The position numbers and the translations under genes were made by a program. Shown one piece after another: positions 1-5,536 of a DNA stretch of 8,704 bases. Within the stretch, counting starts at the first letter, position 1. Every line of letters begins with the position of its first letter. The notes under the pieces are model-generated. The model did not search any database. It had not been told where the DNA came from and was given only the letters and a program-made list of their open reading frames with translations. Source of the stretch: Candidatus Phaeomarinibacter sp. (lineage in GTDB: Bacteria; Pseudomonadota; Alphaproteobacteria; CGMCC-115125). Where the stretch lies: the NCBI GenBank assembly GCA_028279995.1, contig JANQMQ010000241.1, positions 1 to 8,704 on the forward strand, in the 5' to 3' direction.

Positions 1-164
1 TGACTTACACTGCAGACTTCAAGAGACACTAGCTTAATTCTAACACATTCAATTATTCTTTAATTTTGTCTAACCAAAAAATAGGGCATTAGCAACACGG
101 TAGCAACTCATCAGCCTCCCGATCATCCTTACATTTCGTTTAAAAAAGAGAGGAATAAACTAAA
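1..164. other. AT-rich segment abutting truncated tsaD
   Basis: By hand count this stretch is about 35% G+C, against well over 60% in the rest of the window. It contains no ORF of useful length and no recognisable gene. Two direct repeats TAGCAAC lie at 90-96 and 101-107, 11 bases (one helical turn) apart. The segment runs straight into the tsaD reading frame at about 170-175, with an in-frame stop (TAA) at 156-158. It could be the edge of an integrated element, a relic of transferred DNA, or an assembly chimera at a contig end. The sequence alone cannot decide between these. Confidence 0.6.
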
Positions 165-1028
165 TTGTGTATATACTCCGCCCTGCGTGAAGCAGACCTG
201 ACACTGGACGACGTGGACGCCGTTGCTGCCACCTCCGGCCCCGGACTGGCAGGCGGGCTGATGGTCGGGCTGGTGACCGGCAAGTCCCTGGCCTTTGCCG
301 CCAACAAACCCTTTGTGGCGGTAAACCACCTTGAAGCCCACGCGCTGACGGCGCGGCTGGTCGACGCCACCCCGTTTCCCTATCTGGTGCTGCTGGTGTC
401 AGGTGGTCACAGCCAGTTGCTCGAGGCGCGCGGCGTGGGTGACTACACACTGCTGGGCACGACGCTGGATGACGCGGTGGGCGAGGCCTTCGACAAGACC
501 GCAAAGCTGATGGGGCTTGGCTATCCCGGTGGACCGCATGTGGAAAAATGGGCCCTTAAGGGTGACCCCAAACGCTTTGACCTGCCGCGCCCCATGAAAG
601 GCCGTCCGGGTTCGGACTTTTCCTTTGCAGGACTCAAGACCGCGCTGCGCCAGACCATAACCAAGCTCGTGCCGCTGACAGAAACGGACCTGGCGGATGC
701 CGCCGCCTCGTTTCAGGCCGCCGCGGCGGACGCCATCGAAGACCGCGCCCGCAACGCCATGCGGGCCGTACGGGAGACCTCAGATGCGGACGGACCCATC
801 CCCTTCGTGGTGGCCGGCGGCGTCGCCTCCAACAAGACGTTGAGGGCACGGCTCGAAGACCTCGCAACCGCTGAGGGCTTCATCCTCAATGCCCCGCCCC
901 TGCCCCTTTGCACCGACAACGCAGCGATGATTGCCTGGGCGGGAATAGAACGGCTGGCCATCGGCTCGACGGACAGCCTCGACATCGGGCCAAAGCCGCG
1001 CTGGCCCCTCGCGGACCTCACCGCCTGA
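165..1028 (+). CDS. tsaD: TsaD, tRNA N6-threonylcarbamoyladenosine transferase, N-terminally truncated
   Basis: TsaD (Gcp/YgjD family, ASKHA fold) transfers the threonylcarbamoyl group to A37 of ANN-decoding tRNAs to make t6A, acting with TsaB and TsaE in the cytoplasm. Visible family motifs are GPGLAGG (25-31), the metal-binding NHLEAH (54-59, His55 and His59), LVSGGHSQL (77-85), GEAFDKTAKLMGLGYPGGP, DFSFAGLKT, VAGGVASN, CTDN (Asp251) and the C-terminal PRWPL. The C-terminus is complete. The N-terminus is not: homology begins at about residue 5 and matches E. coli TsaD from about residue 61, so the first beta strands with the GIETSCDET nucleotide-binding motif are missing (287 aa against about 340). 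The frame cannot be extended because TAA lies at 156-158. The only possible start is TTG 165, preceded by GAGAGGAA at 148-155 at a workable distance. The product would probably not be an active enzyme. It is a pseudogene or an assembly-junction artefact unless the sequence upstream of the window says otherwise. Confidence 0.88.
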   Translation: MCIYSALREADLTLDDVDAVAATSGPGLAGGLMVGLVTGKSLAFAANKPFVAVNHLEAHALTARLVDATPFPYLVLLVSGGHSQLLEARGVGDYTLLGTTLDDAVGEAFDKTAKLMGLGYPGGPHVEKWALKGDPKRFDLPRPMKGRPGSDFSFAGLKTALRQTITKLVPLTETDLADAAASFQAAAADAIEDRARNAMRAVRETSDADGPIPFVVAGGVASNKTLRARLEDLATAEGFILNAPPLPLCTDNAAMIAWAGIERLAIGSTDSLDIGPKPRWPLADLTA

Positions 1029-1034
1029 GCCAAC

Positions 1035-1074
1035 CAAAAAAATGGGGCCGCATGAAACATGCGGCCCCAGTTGG
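1035..1074 (-). terminator. Strong intrinsic terminator reading on the minus strand
   Basis: A perfect 11-bp stem (GGGGCCGCATG, 1044-1054; CATGCGGCCCC, 1058-1068) encloses a 3-base AAA loop. Position 1043 pairs with 1069 as well, and outer CCAAC/GTTGG arms (1030-1034, 1070-1074) extend the symmetry. The run of seven A on the plus strand just before the stem is a T-tract when read on the minus strand, so the hairpin ends minus-strand transcripts coming from the two small ORFs at 1214-1551. No T-run follows on the plus side, so termination of tsaD here would be weaker. Confidence 0.85.
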
Positions 1075-1213
1075 AAACCCTTCACCGATACCAAGAATGG
1101 TGTGCCCGGGGATGTGAGCGCTCGGCCAAGGGAGGAAGAAGGGTGCGGGAAGGCCGGAACGCTACTCTTGAGAGGAGGAAGCGAGCACGCGCCGGCCTTG
1201 ACCCGAATTCTGC

Positions 1214-1357
1214 TTAGAAGAGGTTTGCCGCTTCTGCGACAAGCGCCACCACATAGGCGGCCATCACAACCGAACCGACCACGACGGCGATCTTGGTGCC
1301 AAGCGGCGTCGGAAGAAGGTCAGGAAGCTGGTTATCGTGCTTGAAAGTTGTGCTCAT
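1214..1357 (-). CDS. 47-aa single-pass membrane microprotein (uncharacterised)
   Basis: This small minus-strand ORF starts at ATG 1357 and ends with TAA at 1214-1216. A GGAGA Shine-Dalgarno motif lies at a normal distance upstream (ATGGAGACGACC before the start). The protein begins MSTTFKHDNQ, has a polar Pro-rich N-terminal third, and then a hydrophobic helix from about Ile23 to Ala41 ending in AEAANLF. The C-terminal half carries A-x-Y-x-V-A-x-x-A-E (33-42), also found in the neighbouring 39-aa ORF. I recognise no named family. There is no His in the helix, so it does not look like a light-harvesting polypeptide. It is the second gene of a probable minus-strand transcript ending at the hairpin at 1035-1074. 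The ribosome binding site, the terminator and the compositional match to an inner-membrane helix support a real gene; function is unknown. Confidence 0.6.
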   Translation of the reverse strand: MSTTFKHDNQLPDLLPTPLGTKIAVVVGSVVMAAYVVALVAEAANLF

Positions 1358-1431
1358 TGGTCGTCTCCATCACACATGTTTCAGCGAAGAGGAACGTCGG
1401 GTGTCCGGATAAAATCGGCTGACGGGAGGCG

Positions 1432-1551
1432 TCAGACAATTATCCCGCGGGTCATCACCTCGGCGAGAAATGCAACCGCGTAAACGGCAACTGCCACACC
1501 TGGCAGATGACGGCTGATTGGACTTGCAAGTCTGAGTGATGCGTACCGCAT
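1432..1551 (-). CDS. 39-aa single-pass membrane microprotein (uncharacterised)
   Basis: The ORF runs from ATG 1551 to TGA at 1432-1434 on the minus strand. It is preceded by a purine-rich GGGAAGAGGG stretch, giving a reasonable ribosome binding site. A short basic N-terminus (MRYASLRLASPISRH) is followed by a hydrophobic segment from about residue 16 to 30 and a tail MTRGIIV. Residues 22-31 (AVYAVAFLAE) match the pattern A-x-Y-x-V-A-x-x-A-E of the 47-aa ORF 74 bases downstream (6 of 10 identical), suggesting an old duplication. An overlapping ATG two bases upstream of 1551 opens a different frame with no hydrophobic helix and is less likely. Family and function are not recognised. It may be a small membrane regulator or stress protein, but that is a guess. 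Confidence 0.5.
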   Translation of the reverse strand: MRYASLRLASPISRHLPGVAVAVYAVAFLAEVMTRGIIV

Positions 1552-1634
1552 GACATGCCCTCTTCCCTAGCTGGTGCCCCCGAAGCCCCTATGGCCAAGG
1601 ATGCGAGCACCGCCGAACCCCGTCCGGCAAAGAT

Positions 1635-1694
1635 GATATAGGATCATCCTAAATGGAAAACAATGAACGTTTTGCAAATTGTTCATTGTTTATA
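1635..1694 (-). promoter_or_regulatory. Probable promoter and operator of the small-ORF unit
   Basis: An 11-bp perfect inverted repeat, AAACAATGAAC (1658-1668) and GTTCATTGTTT (1681-1691), is separated by 12 bases. On the minus strand two promoter-like arrangements surround it. One has TATAAA at 1694-1689, touching the repeat. The other has TTGTTT (1663-1658), a 17-base spacer and TATATC (1640-1635), so that the repeat covers its -35. A second short palindrome, TAGGAT-C-ATCCTA (1639-1651), lies inside that spacer. This is typical architecture for a repressed promoter. The binding protein is unknown; the TetR regulator encoded at 1873-2520 is one candidate. Confidence 0.5.
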
Positions 1695-1872
1695 ACGAGA
1701 CCATCAAGCGGGATAAATACCTGAAATAAAAGGGATTTCCCTGGTCACGGCAGAGGTTCAATGTTGAACCACAGCGGACCGAACATGGCTGGATTGCAAA
1801 ATTGCCGGTTTTTCAGCCGGTCTGCACTATGCCCATCAACGAGGCAGGGCTGGGCAACAAGCCCCCTGACCC
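1695..1872. other. Gene-free gap downstream of tetR with two short palindromes
   Basis: No credible gene lies here. It holds AGGGA-TT-TCCCT (1731-1742), a perfect GGTTCAA-TG-TTGAACC inverted repeat (1755-1770), and an imperfect GGGCT/AGCCC hairpin (1847-1864) just past the tetR stop that lacks a T-run. The hairpin might help end the tetR transcript. The other repeats have no assigned role. Confidence 0.4.
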
Positions 1873-2520
1873 TCAGGCGGTCTTCTTGTCCGCATCTTCA
1901 GCCGGCGGCCGTTCACCCCCGACAAACAGGGTCCGGTCCGGACACAGCCCGCCGAGAACCAGATCGAAGACACCTGAGAGCTCCCGCTCCAGGCTTTCAA
2001 GCGTGAGGCGTGACCACAGCTGCGGGTAGCTGAATTTCATGGTCGCCGATTGAATCATCTCGGCGGTGAAATTCACATCATTGGTGGCGAATTCGCCCAG
2101 CTCGCGGCCATTGGCGATAATCTCCATCATGATCGCCCGTTCCCGCTCCAGCATGGAGGTGGAGAATTCCGGCCGCTCCGCAGACACCGTCTGCGCCAGC
2201 TCGATGATCTTGGGATCTTTTTCCAGGTTCGTGTAGGTCATGCGCAGCTTGCCGAAGAGATAGTCCCGCATGGCCTGCGTGGCATTCTTGCCCGGCGCAC
2301 GAATGGCCTTGGCAAGTTCTTCCATGGTCTCGACCGTGGCCCGGCGCGCAATTTCTTCGGCAAGATCAAGCTTGCCCTGAAAAAAGCGGTAGAGATTGCC
2401 CGGAGACATGTCACAGTCCCGCGCAATCTCGGCCATGGTGGTTTTGCCGTAGCCGTAATGAAGAAAACGCTCGCGCGCTGCCTCCAGAATACGTTCCCTG
2501 ATGTCGTCTTTTTCTGTCAT
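1873..2520 (-). CDS. TetR/AcrR-family transcriptional regulator
   Basis: This is a one-component repressor-type protein: an N-terminal helix-turn-helix DNA-binding domain plus an all-alpha ligand-binding and dimerisation domain. The HTH occupies about residues 7-50 from the chosen start, with the family signature F-x-x-Y-G-x-x-x-T-T-M-A-E-I-A (19-33) and recognition helix region MSPGNLYRFFQGK (38-50). The C-terminal domain (to residue 215) is of ordinary length and has no recognisable ligand signature. The start is placed at ATG 2520 (MTEKDDIRER) because further upstream the frame offers only a non-canonical ATT. A Shine-Dalgarno is not obvious. It is divergent from gpsA with 71 bases between starts, so autoregulation from that gap is likely. 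Whether it also controls gpsA or the small-ORF promoter at 1635-1694 is unknown. Confidence 0.9.
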   Translation of the reverse strand: MTEKDDIRERILEAARERFLHYGYGKTTMAEIARDCDMSPGNLYRFFQGKLDLAEEIARRATVETMEELAKAIRAPGKNATQAMRDYLFGKLRMTYTNLEKDPKIIELAQTVSAERPEFSTSMLERERAIMMEIIANGRELGEFATNDVNFTAEMIQSATMKFSYPQLWSRLTLESLERELSGVFDLVLGGLCPDRTLFVGGERPPAEDADKKTA

Positions 2521-2542
2521 GACGTGCGAGTGTAAGGTCCGC

Positions 2543-2578
2543 GAATGAATAATCAACGAACCATTCAGTCAAAAGGAG
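2543..2578. promoter_or_regulatory. Divergent tetR-gpsA control region
   Basis: On the minus strand TTGACT (2571-2566) is a good -35 for tetR, with TTCATT 17 bases on as a weak -10. A degenerate palindrome CGAA-CCA-TTCA, centred near 2562 in the spacer, and GAATG/CATTC arms (2543-2547, 2562-2566) are candidate TetR operator elements. On the plus strand AAAGGAG (2572-2578) is the gpsA Shine-Dalgarno, rather far (13 bases) from ATG 2592. Confidence 0.4.
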
Positions 2579-2591
2579 CGATGCGCACCCC

Positions 2592-3632
2592 ATGAGTGGC
2601 ACCGCACCGGAAAGCAGCAGCATCGGGACACCCCGGCGGCCCATCACCAGCATCGGCATTGTCGGCGCCGGCGCGTGGGGCACCGCGCTGGCCTCCATCG
2701 CCGCACGTGCAGGCCGGAGCGTGACCCTATGGGCCTATGAGCCTGAAGTGGCGGACGCCATAAACTCGACCCACGAAAACAGCGTCTATCTGCCCGGCAT
2801 CACGCTCGCGCCGGACATTCGCGCTACGTCCGACCAGTCCGTTGTCGCGGCCATGGACGCGATCCTGCTGGTCTGCCCTGCCCAGACGATGCGTGCCGTC
2901 ACCGGCGCGCTGGCAGAGCATGTTTCCGCCGGAACGCCGGTTGCGATCTGCGCCAAGGGCATCGAACAGTCATCGGGAAAGCTGATGACCCAGGTGGTCG
3001 AAGAAACCGTCCCGCATGCGGTCCCCGCAGTCCTGTCCGGACCGTCCTTTGCAGCAGACGTTGCCAGTGGGCTGCCCACCGCGGTGACCCTCGCATGCGA
3101 GGATGATGATGTGGGTCAGGCGATGATTGACGCACTCGGCATCCTCACCTTCCGCCCCTATCTCGCCAATGACCTTATCGGTGCCGAGATCGGCGGATCG
3201 GTCAAGAACGTGCTTGCCATCGCCTGCGGCATTGTGGAGGGCAAGCAGCTTGGTGCATCGGCAGCGGCCGCGCTGACAGCCCGTGGCTTTGCCGAGCTGA
3301 CCCGTCTCGGCGTAGCCCTTGGCGCCCGCGCCGAAACCCTTGGCGGTCTGTCGGGTCTTGGTGACCTGATTCTCACCTGCGGGTCACGACAAAGCCGCAA
3401 TATGTCACTGGGCGCAGCCCTGGGTGAAGGCCGCTCACTTGAAGAAGTGATGGGCGAACGGGTGACGGTAGCTGAAGGTGTGGCGACCGCGCCTGCGGTG
3501 GTGGAACTGGCACACCGGCTGGATGTTGAAATGCCCATCTGCGAAGCCGTGGCGGCAGTCGTCACCGGCAGGTCCAATGTCGACGACGCCATCACAGCGC
3601 TGCTGTCGCGGCCGTTCAAACGCGAAAGCTAG
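2592..3632 (+). CDS. gpsA: Glycerol-3-phosphate dehydrogenase [NAD(P)+]
   Basis: GpsA reduces dihydroxyacetone phosphate to sn-glycerol 3-phosphate, the backbone precursor of membrane phospholipids, in the cytoplasm. The Rossmann signature [13 protein letters not shown] is at 22-34, preceded by about 16 extra N-terminal residues rich in Ser, Thr and Pro. Further family landmarks are CAKGIE (120-125, Lys122), [10 protein letters not shown] (148-157), [13 protein letters not shown] with catalytic Lys205, [12 protein letters not shown], and NMSLG. At 346 aa it is slightly longer than usual (about 330), all from the N-terminal extension. No in-frame ATG lies closer to the Rossmann strand, so ATG 2592 is kept. 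In many alphaproteobacteria gpsA directly follows tsaD. Here a minus-strand tetR and two micro-ORFs separate them. Confidence 0.97.
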   Translation: MSGTAPESSSIGTPRRPITSIGIVGAGAWGTALASIAARAGRSVTLWAYEPEVADAINSTHENSVYLPGITLAPDIRATSDQSVVAAMDAILLVCPAQTMRAVTGALAEHVSAGTPVAICAKGIEQSSGKLMTQVVEETVPHAVPAVLSGPSFAADVASGLPTAVTLACEDDDVGQAMIDALGILTFRPYLANDLIGAEIGGSVKNVLAIACGIVEGKQLGASAAAALTARGFAELTRLGVALGARAETLGGLSGLGDLILTCGSRQSRNMSLGAALGEGRSLEEVMGERVTVAEGVATAPAVVELAHRLDVEMPICEAVAAVVTGRSNVDDAITALLSRPFKRES

Positions 3633-3664
3633 GCACAAACCTCAGCTCTGATGGACGGCCACAT

Positions 3665-4084
3665 TTAGGCTCTTGCGGGGCGCCATAGGGGCCCGACGAT
3701 CAGCAGCAGCACGAGAACGTTCCACAACACGTTCGGCCACGCGCCCGATGCGTAAGACCCCGCGCTGTCCAGGAAGAACCAGGCAAGCGCTCCGGTAAGA
3801 ACCGACTTGCGCACGCCCTCAGGCGCCAGGTCGTGCACCCACACCGACAGGCACCAGATCATCACCCCCCAGCCGAAGAGGAACCCGCCCAGCAGCGCCG
3901 ACATGAAATGCATGGTCGGGCCTTCATAGGTCTGCTGGCCGTCCACCGGCCAGTCCAGCACATCCAAAGAGAACCGTGCGGCTTCCGAGTATTCCGGCAT
4001 GGTTGCAAGGAAGGCGATGGGCCCGAAGGACGCAATCACGATTGCGGAAATCTTGAGCCAGAACTTGTGAAACTCCTGAGACAT
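3665..4084 (-). CDS. Four-helix inner-membrane protein of unknown function
   Basis: The 139-aa product has four hydrophobic segments: about 8-29, 56-83, 91-114 and 117-136. A longer polar loop (about 30-55) containing LDWPVDGQQTYEGPT lies between the first two. Trp and Gly are frequent in the helices (FGWGVMIWCLSVWV, AWFFLDSAGSYASG). I cannot tie it to a characterised family, and no catalytic motif is apparent. The start at ATG 4084 is well supported by an AGGAGG Shine-Dalgarno 7-8 bases upstream. It is convergent with gpsA (32-base gap) and divergent from the YciI gene. Its promoter carries the perfect 20-bp palindrome at 4115-4134, so it is probably under tight transcriptional control. Confidence 0.8.
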   Translation of the reverse strand: MSQEFHKFWLKISAIVIASFGPIAFLATMPEYSEAARFSLDVLDWPVDGQQTYEGPTMHFMSALLGGFLFGWGVMIWCLSVWVHDLAPEGVRKSVLTGALAWFFLDSAGSYASGAWPNVLWNVLVLLLIVGPLWRPARA

Positions 4085-4114
4085 TCCCGTCCTCCTGTTT
4101 TAGACATGAGGAAA

Positions 4115-4156
4115 TATGTAGCGACCGCTACATAATGTCCAGCCCGATGGTGTCAA
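4115..4156 (-). promoter_or_regulatory. Promoter with 20-bp palindromic operator
   Basis: TATGTAGCG-AC-CGCTACATA (4115-4134) is a perfect 9-2-9 inverted repeat. On the minus strand a consensus -35 TTGACA (4156-4151) and a 16-base spacer put TATGTA (4134-4129), the outer edge of the palindrome, at the -10 position. A dimeric repressor bound there would block the promoter of the membrane protein gene that starts at 4084. The size and symmetry suit a TetR-type regulator, but no regulator gene is adjacent to this site. Confidence 0.7.
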
Positions 4157-4246
4157 CGGGTCGCTTGCACGGTCGCAACAGCGTCCTTGCATCAAGGACA
4201 CCGGTCCCGCATCTTGCCGCCCGACACGGCCACAAAGGACACGCCC

Positions 4247-4525
4247 ATGCTTTATGCTCTCACCTGCATCGACAAACCCGACAGCGAAGACCTGCGTCTC
4301 GCCAACCGGGACGCCCACCTCGCCTATTGGGGTGAGACCGGCAAGGTAAAGCTCGGCGGCCCCTTCACCGATGATGCCGGCGCGCACATGGAAGGATCGT
4401 TCCTGGTGATTGACGTGGCAGACCGCGCGGAAGCCGAACACCTGCAGGCGGATGACCCCTACCAGACAGCCGGCCTGTTCGCCCGCGTCGACATCCGCGC
4501 CTGGAAATGGCTGCTCGGCAACTAG
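4247..4525 (+). CDS. YciI-like protein
   Basis: This is a small (92 aa) cytoplasmic YciI-family protein with a ferredoxin-like fold. Biochemical activity is unknown for most members. The sequence starts MLYALTCIDKPDS and contains the conserved R-x-A-H-L-A-Y (21-27, His24), LGGPF (36-40), the SFLVID strand, and D-D-P-Y-x-x-A-G-L (69-77), followed by the terminal IRAWKWL. The conserved His and Asp are the presumed active-site pair of the family. The start at ATG 4247 is chosen over an upstream in-frame ATG because AAAGGA lies 7 bases before it and family homology begins there. The EVE-domain gene follows 83 bases on in the same direction. Confidence 0.9.
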   Translation: MLYALTCIDKPDSEDLRLANRDAHLAYWGETGKVKLGGPFTDDAGAHMEGSFLVIDVADRAEAEHLQADDPYQTAGLFARVDIRAWKWLLGN

Positions 4526-4608
4526 TCCCCCAGCACCACCCGTCATTACCTGAAACTTCATGAGGCAAAGCCGCGCAGATGGCTTGTCGGAACACCGGAG
4601 AGAACCTG

Positions 4609-5037
4609 ATGGCCTACTGGCTTTTTAAATCCGAGCCCGGAACATGGTCCTGGGAAGACCAGGTCAAATGCGGCGACAAGGGCACCGAGTGGGACGGCGT
4701 GCGCAACTACATGGCCAACAACTTCATGAAAGACATGAAGATCGGCGACAAGGGCTTCTTCTACCACTCAGTGAATGAGAAGCAGGTCGTGGGCATTGTT
4801 GAGGTCATCGGCGAGCATGTGATGGACCCGACCGACGCCAAGGGTAAGTTCGGCATGGTGCAGCTCAAGGCCGTCACCGCCGTCCCGAACTTCGTGACAC
4901 TTGCCGACATCAAGGGCGAACCGGCACTGGAAGACATGGTGCTGGTCAAGAACTCACGCCTGTCCGTGCAGCCCGTCACACCGGCTGAGTGGAAAAAGGT
5001 CTGCGCCATGGCCGGTCTCAAGAAGGCACCTAAATAG
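4609..5037 (+). CDS. EVE domain-containing protein
   Basis: EVE domains belong to the PUA-like fold; characterised members bind modified bases in DNA or are predicted to bind modified RNA. The 142-aa protein is essentially one domain of the THYN1-like type. Visible motifs are WLFKSEPGTWSWEDQ (4-18), WDGVRNYMANN (28-38), GDKGFFYHS (46-54), the VVGIVEVIGE strand, and the C-terminal SRLSVQPVTPAEW. The start is ATG 4609 with GGAGAGA 5 bases upstream; an in-frame ATG 30 bases earlier adds residues unlike the family. The gene sits with YciI and gpsA close to tsaD, a tRNA-modification gene, which fits but does not prove a role in recognising modified RNA. Its stop overlaps that of the convergent VOC gene by 8 bases. 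Confidence 0.93.
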   Translation: MAYWLFKSEPGTWSWEDQVKCGDKGTEWDGVRNYMANNFMKDMKIGDKGFFYHSVNEKQVVGIVEVIGEHVMDPTDAKGKFGMVQLKAVTAVPNFVTLADIKGEPALEDMVLVKNSRLSVQPVTPAEWKKVCAMAGLKKAPK

Positions 5038-5449
5038 CCGGCCGCGTTCCCAGGTTTTCAAAGAACCGCAGCAGGTACCCATCCGGGTCTGCCACCGCGA
5101 ATTGCCTGTTGCCACGTTCCTCGGTGCCCACGCGATACCATTTGTCCTCTGGCGGCAGATAAAGGGGCACACCTGCATCACGCAGCCGCGCAAGGATGGG
5201 CTCAATCTCCTGCACCTCGATCTGAAAATTGATACCTCGCCCAAACGGCTTCTCAAGCGGTGCGTCATCGACTGCGAACGTCCGCCCCCTGTCGGCCTGA
5301 TCCAGCATCAGCTGCGCATCACCAAGCACAAGGAAGCCGAAGCCTTCGTCCGGACGCTCATACTGCCGCTTAAACCCCAATACGTCACAATAGAATGTAA
5401 TACTATTCGTGTAGCTGCTGACGGTCAGCTCAGGCACAAGCTGGCTCAT
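5030..5449 (-). CDS. VOC-family protein (glyoxalase/bleomycin-resistance type)
   Basis: The vicinal-oxygen-chelate fold is shown by two beta-alpha-beta-beta-beta halves: VPELTVSSYTNSITFYCDVLGF near the N-terminus and INFQIEV...ILARLRDAGVPLYLPPEDKWYRVG in the second half. The typical ending DPDGYLLRFFE follows. At 139 aa it is the normal single-unit length. The sequence resembles the bleomycin-binding-protein-like branch rather than true glyoxalase I. The C-terminal Glu in LRFFE is kept, but a full metal-ligand set is not clear. The substrate is unknown. I take ATG 5449 (MSQLVPEL), which has a GAAGAAAG purine run in front, as start; ATG 5473 would add MNSEESRP. It is divergent from the SnoaL-like gene and its last 8 bases overlap the EVE gene. 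Confidence 0.88.
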   Translation of the reverse strand: MSQLVPELTVSSYTNSITFYCDVLGFKRQYERPDEGFGFLVLGDAQLMLDQADRGRTFAVDDAPLEKPFGRGINFQIEVQEIEPILARLRDAGVPLYLPPEDKWYRVGTEERGNRQFAVADPDGYLLRFFENLGTRPAI

Positions 5450-5536
5450 GGGTCTGCTTTCTTCGCTATTCATGGACAGGCGCACTACAGTCAACATGCC
5501 GCATCCAAATAGCAAACCGGGAAGGAGACCTATGTC

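Noticed and set aside
1042..1344. Plus-strand 100-codon frame after tsaD
   Set aside because: It runs through the terminator hairpin and opposite the 47-aa membrane ORF, has no ribosome binding site, and encodes an Arg/Gly/Pro-rich sequence typical of spurious frames.
1806..1820. Two CCGG-containing repeats resembling a terminator for tetR
   Set aside because: GCCGG is repeated directly, and only 4 bp could pair through the self-complementary CCGG, with no T-run placed after a stem.
1847..1868. Hairpin GGGCT/AGCCC just after the tetR stop as an intrinsic terminator
   Set aside because: The stem is short with a bulge and has no T-tract on either strand, so I mention it only as a weak possibility.
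2050..2535. Plus-strand open frame opposite tetR
   Set aside because: The minus strand encodes an intact TetR helix-turn-helix, so this frame is a shadow.
2581..2595. Five-codon upstream frame (MRTP-stop) overlapping the gpsA start as ATGA
   Set aside because: Only 2 bases separate it from AAGGAG, too close for efficient initiation. A peptide this short is easily due to chance.
3158..3619. Minus-strand open frame opposite gpsA
   Set aside because: gpsA is unmistakable on the plus strand. The antisense translation is Ser/Ala/Pro-rich without motifs.
4901..5512. Plus-strand open frame of 203 codons opposite the VOC gene
   Set aside because: It is antisense to a well-conserved VOC protein and overlaps the EVE gene; the translation has no domain character.
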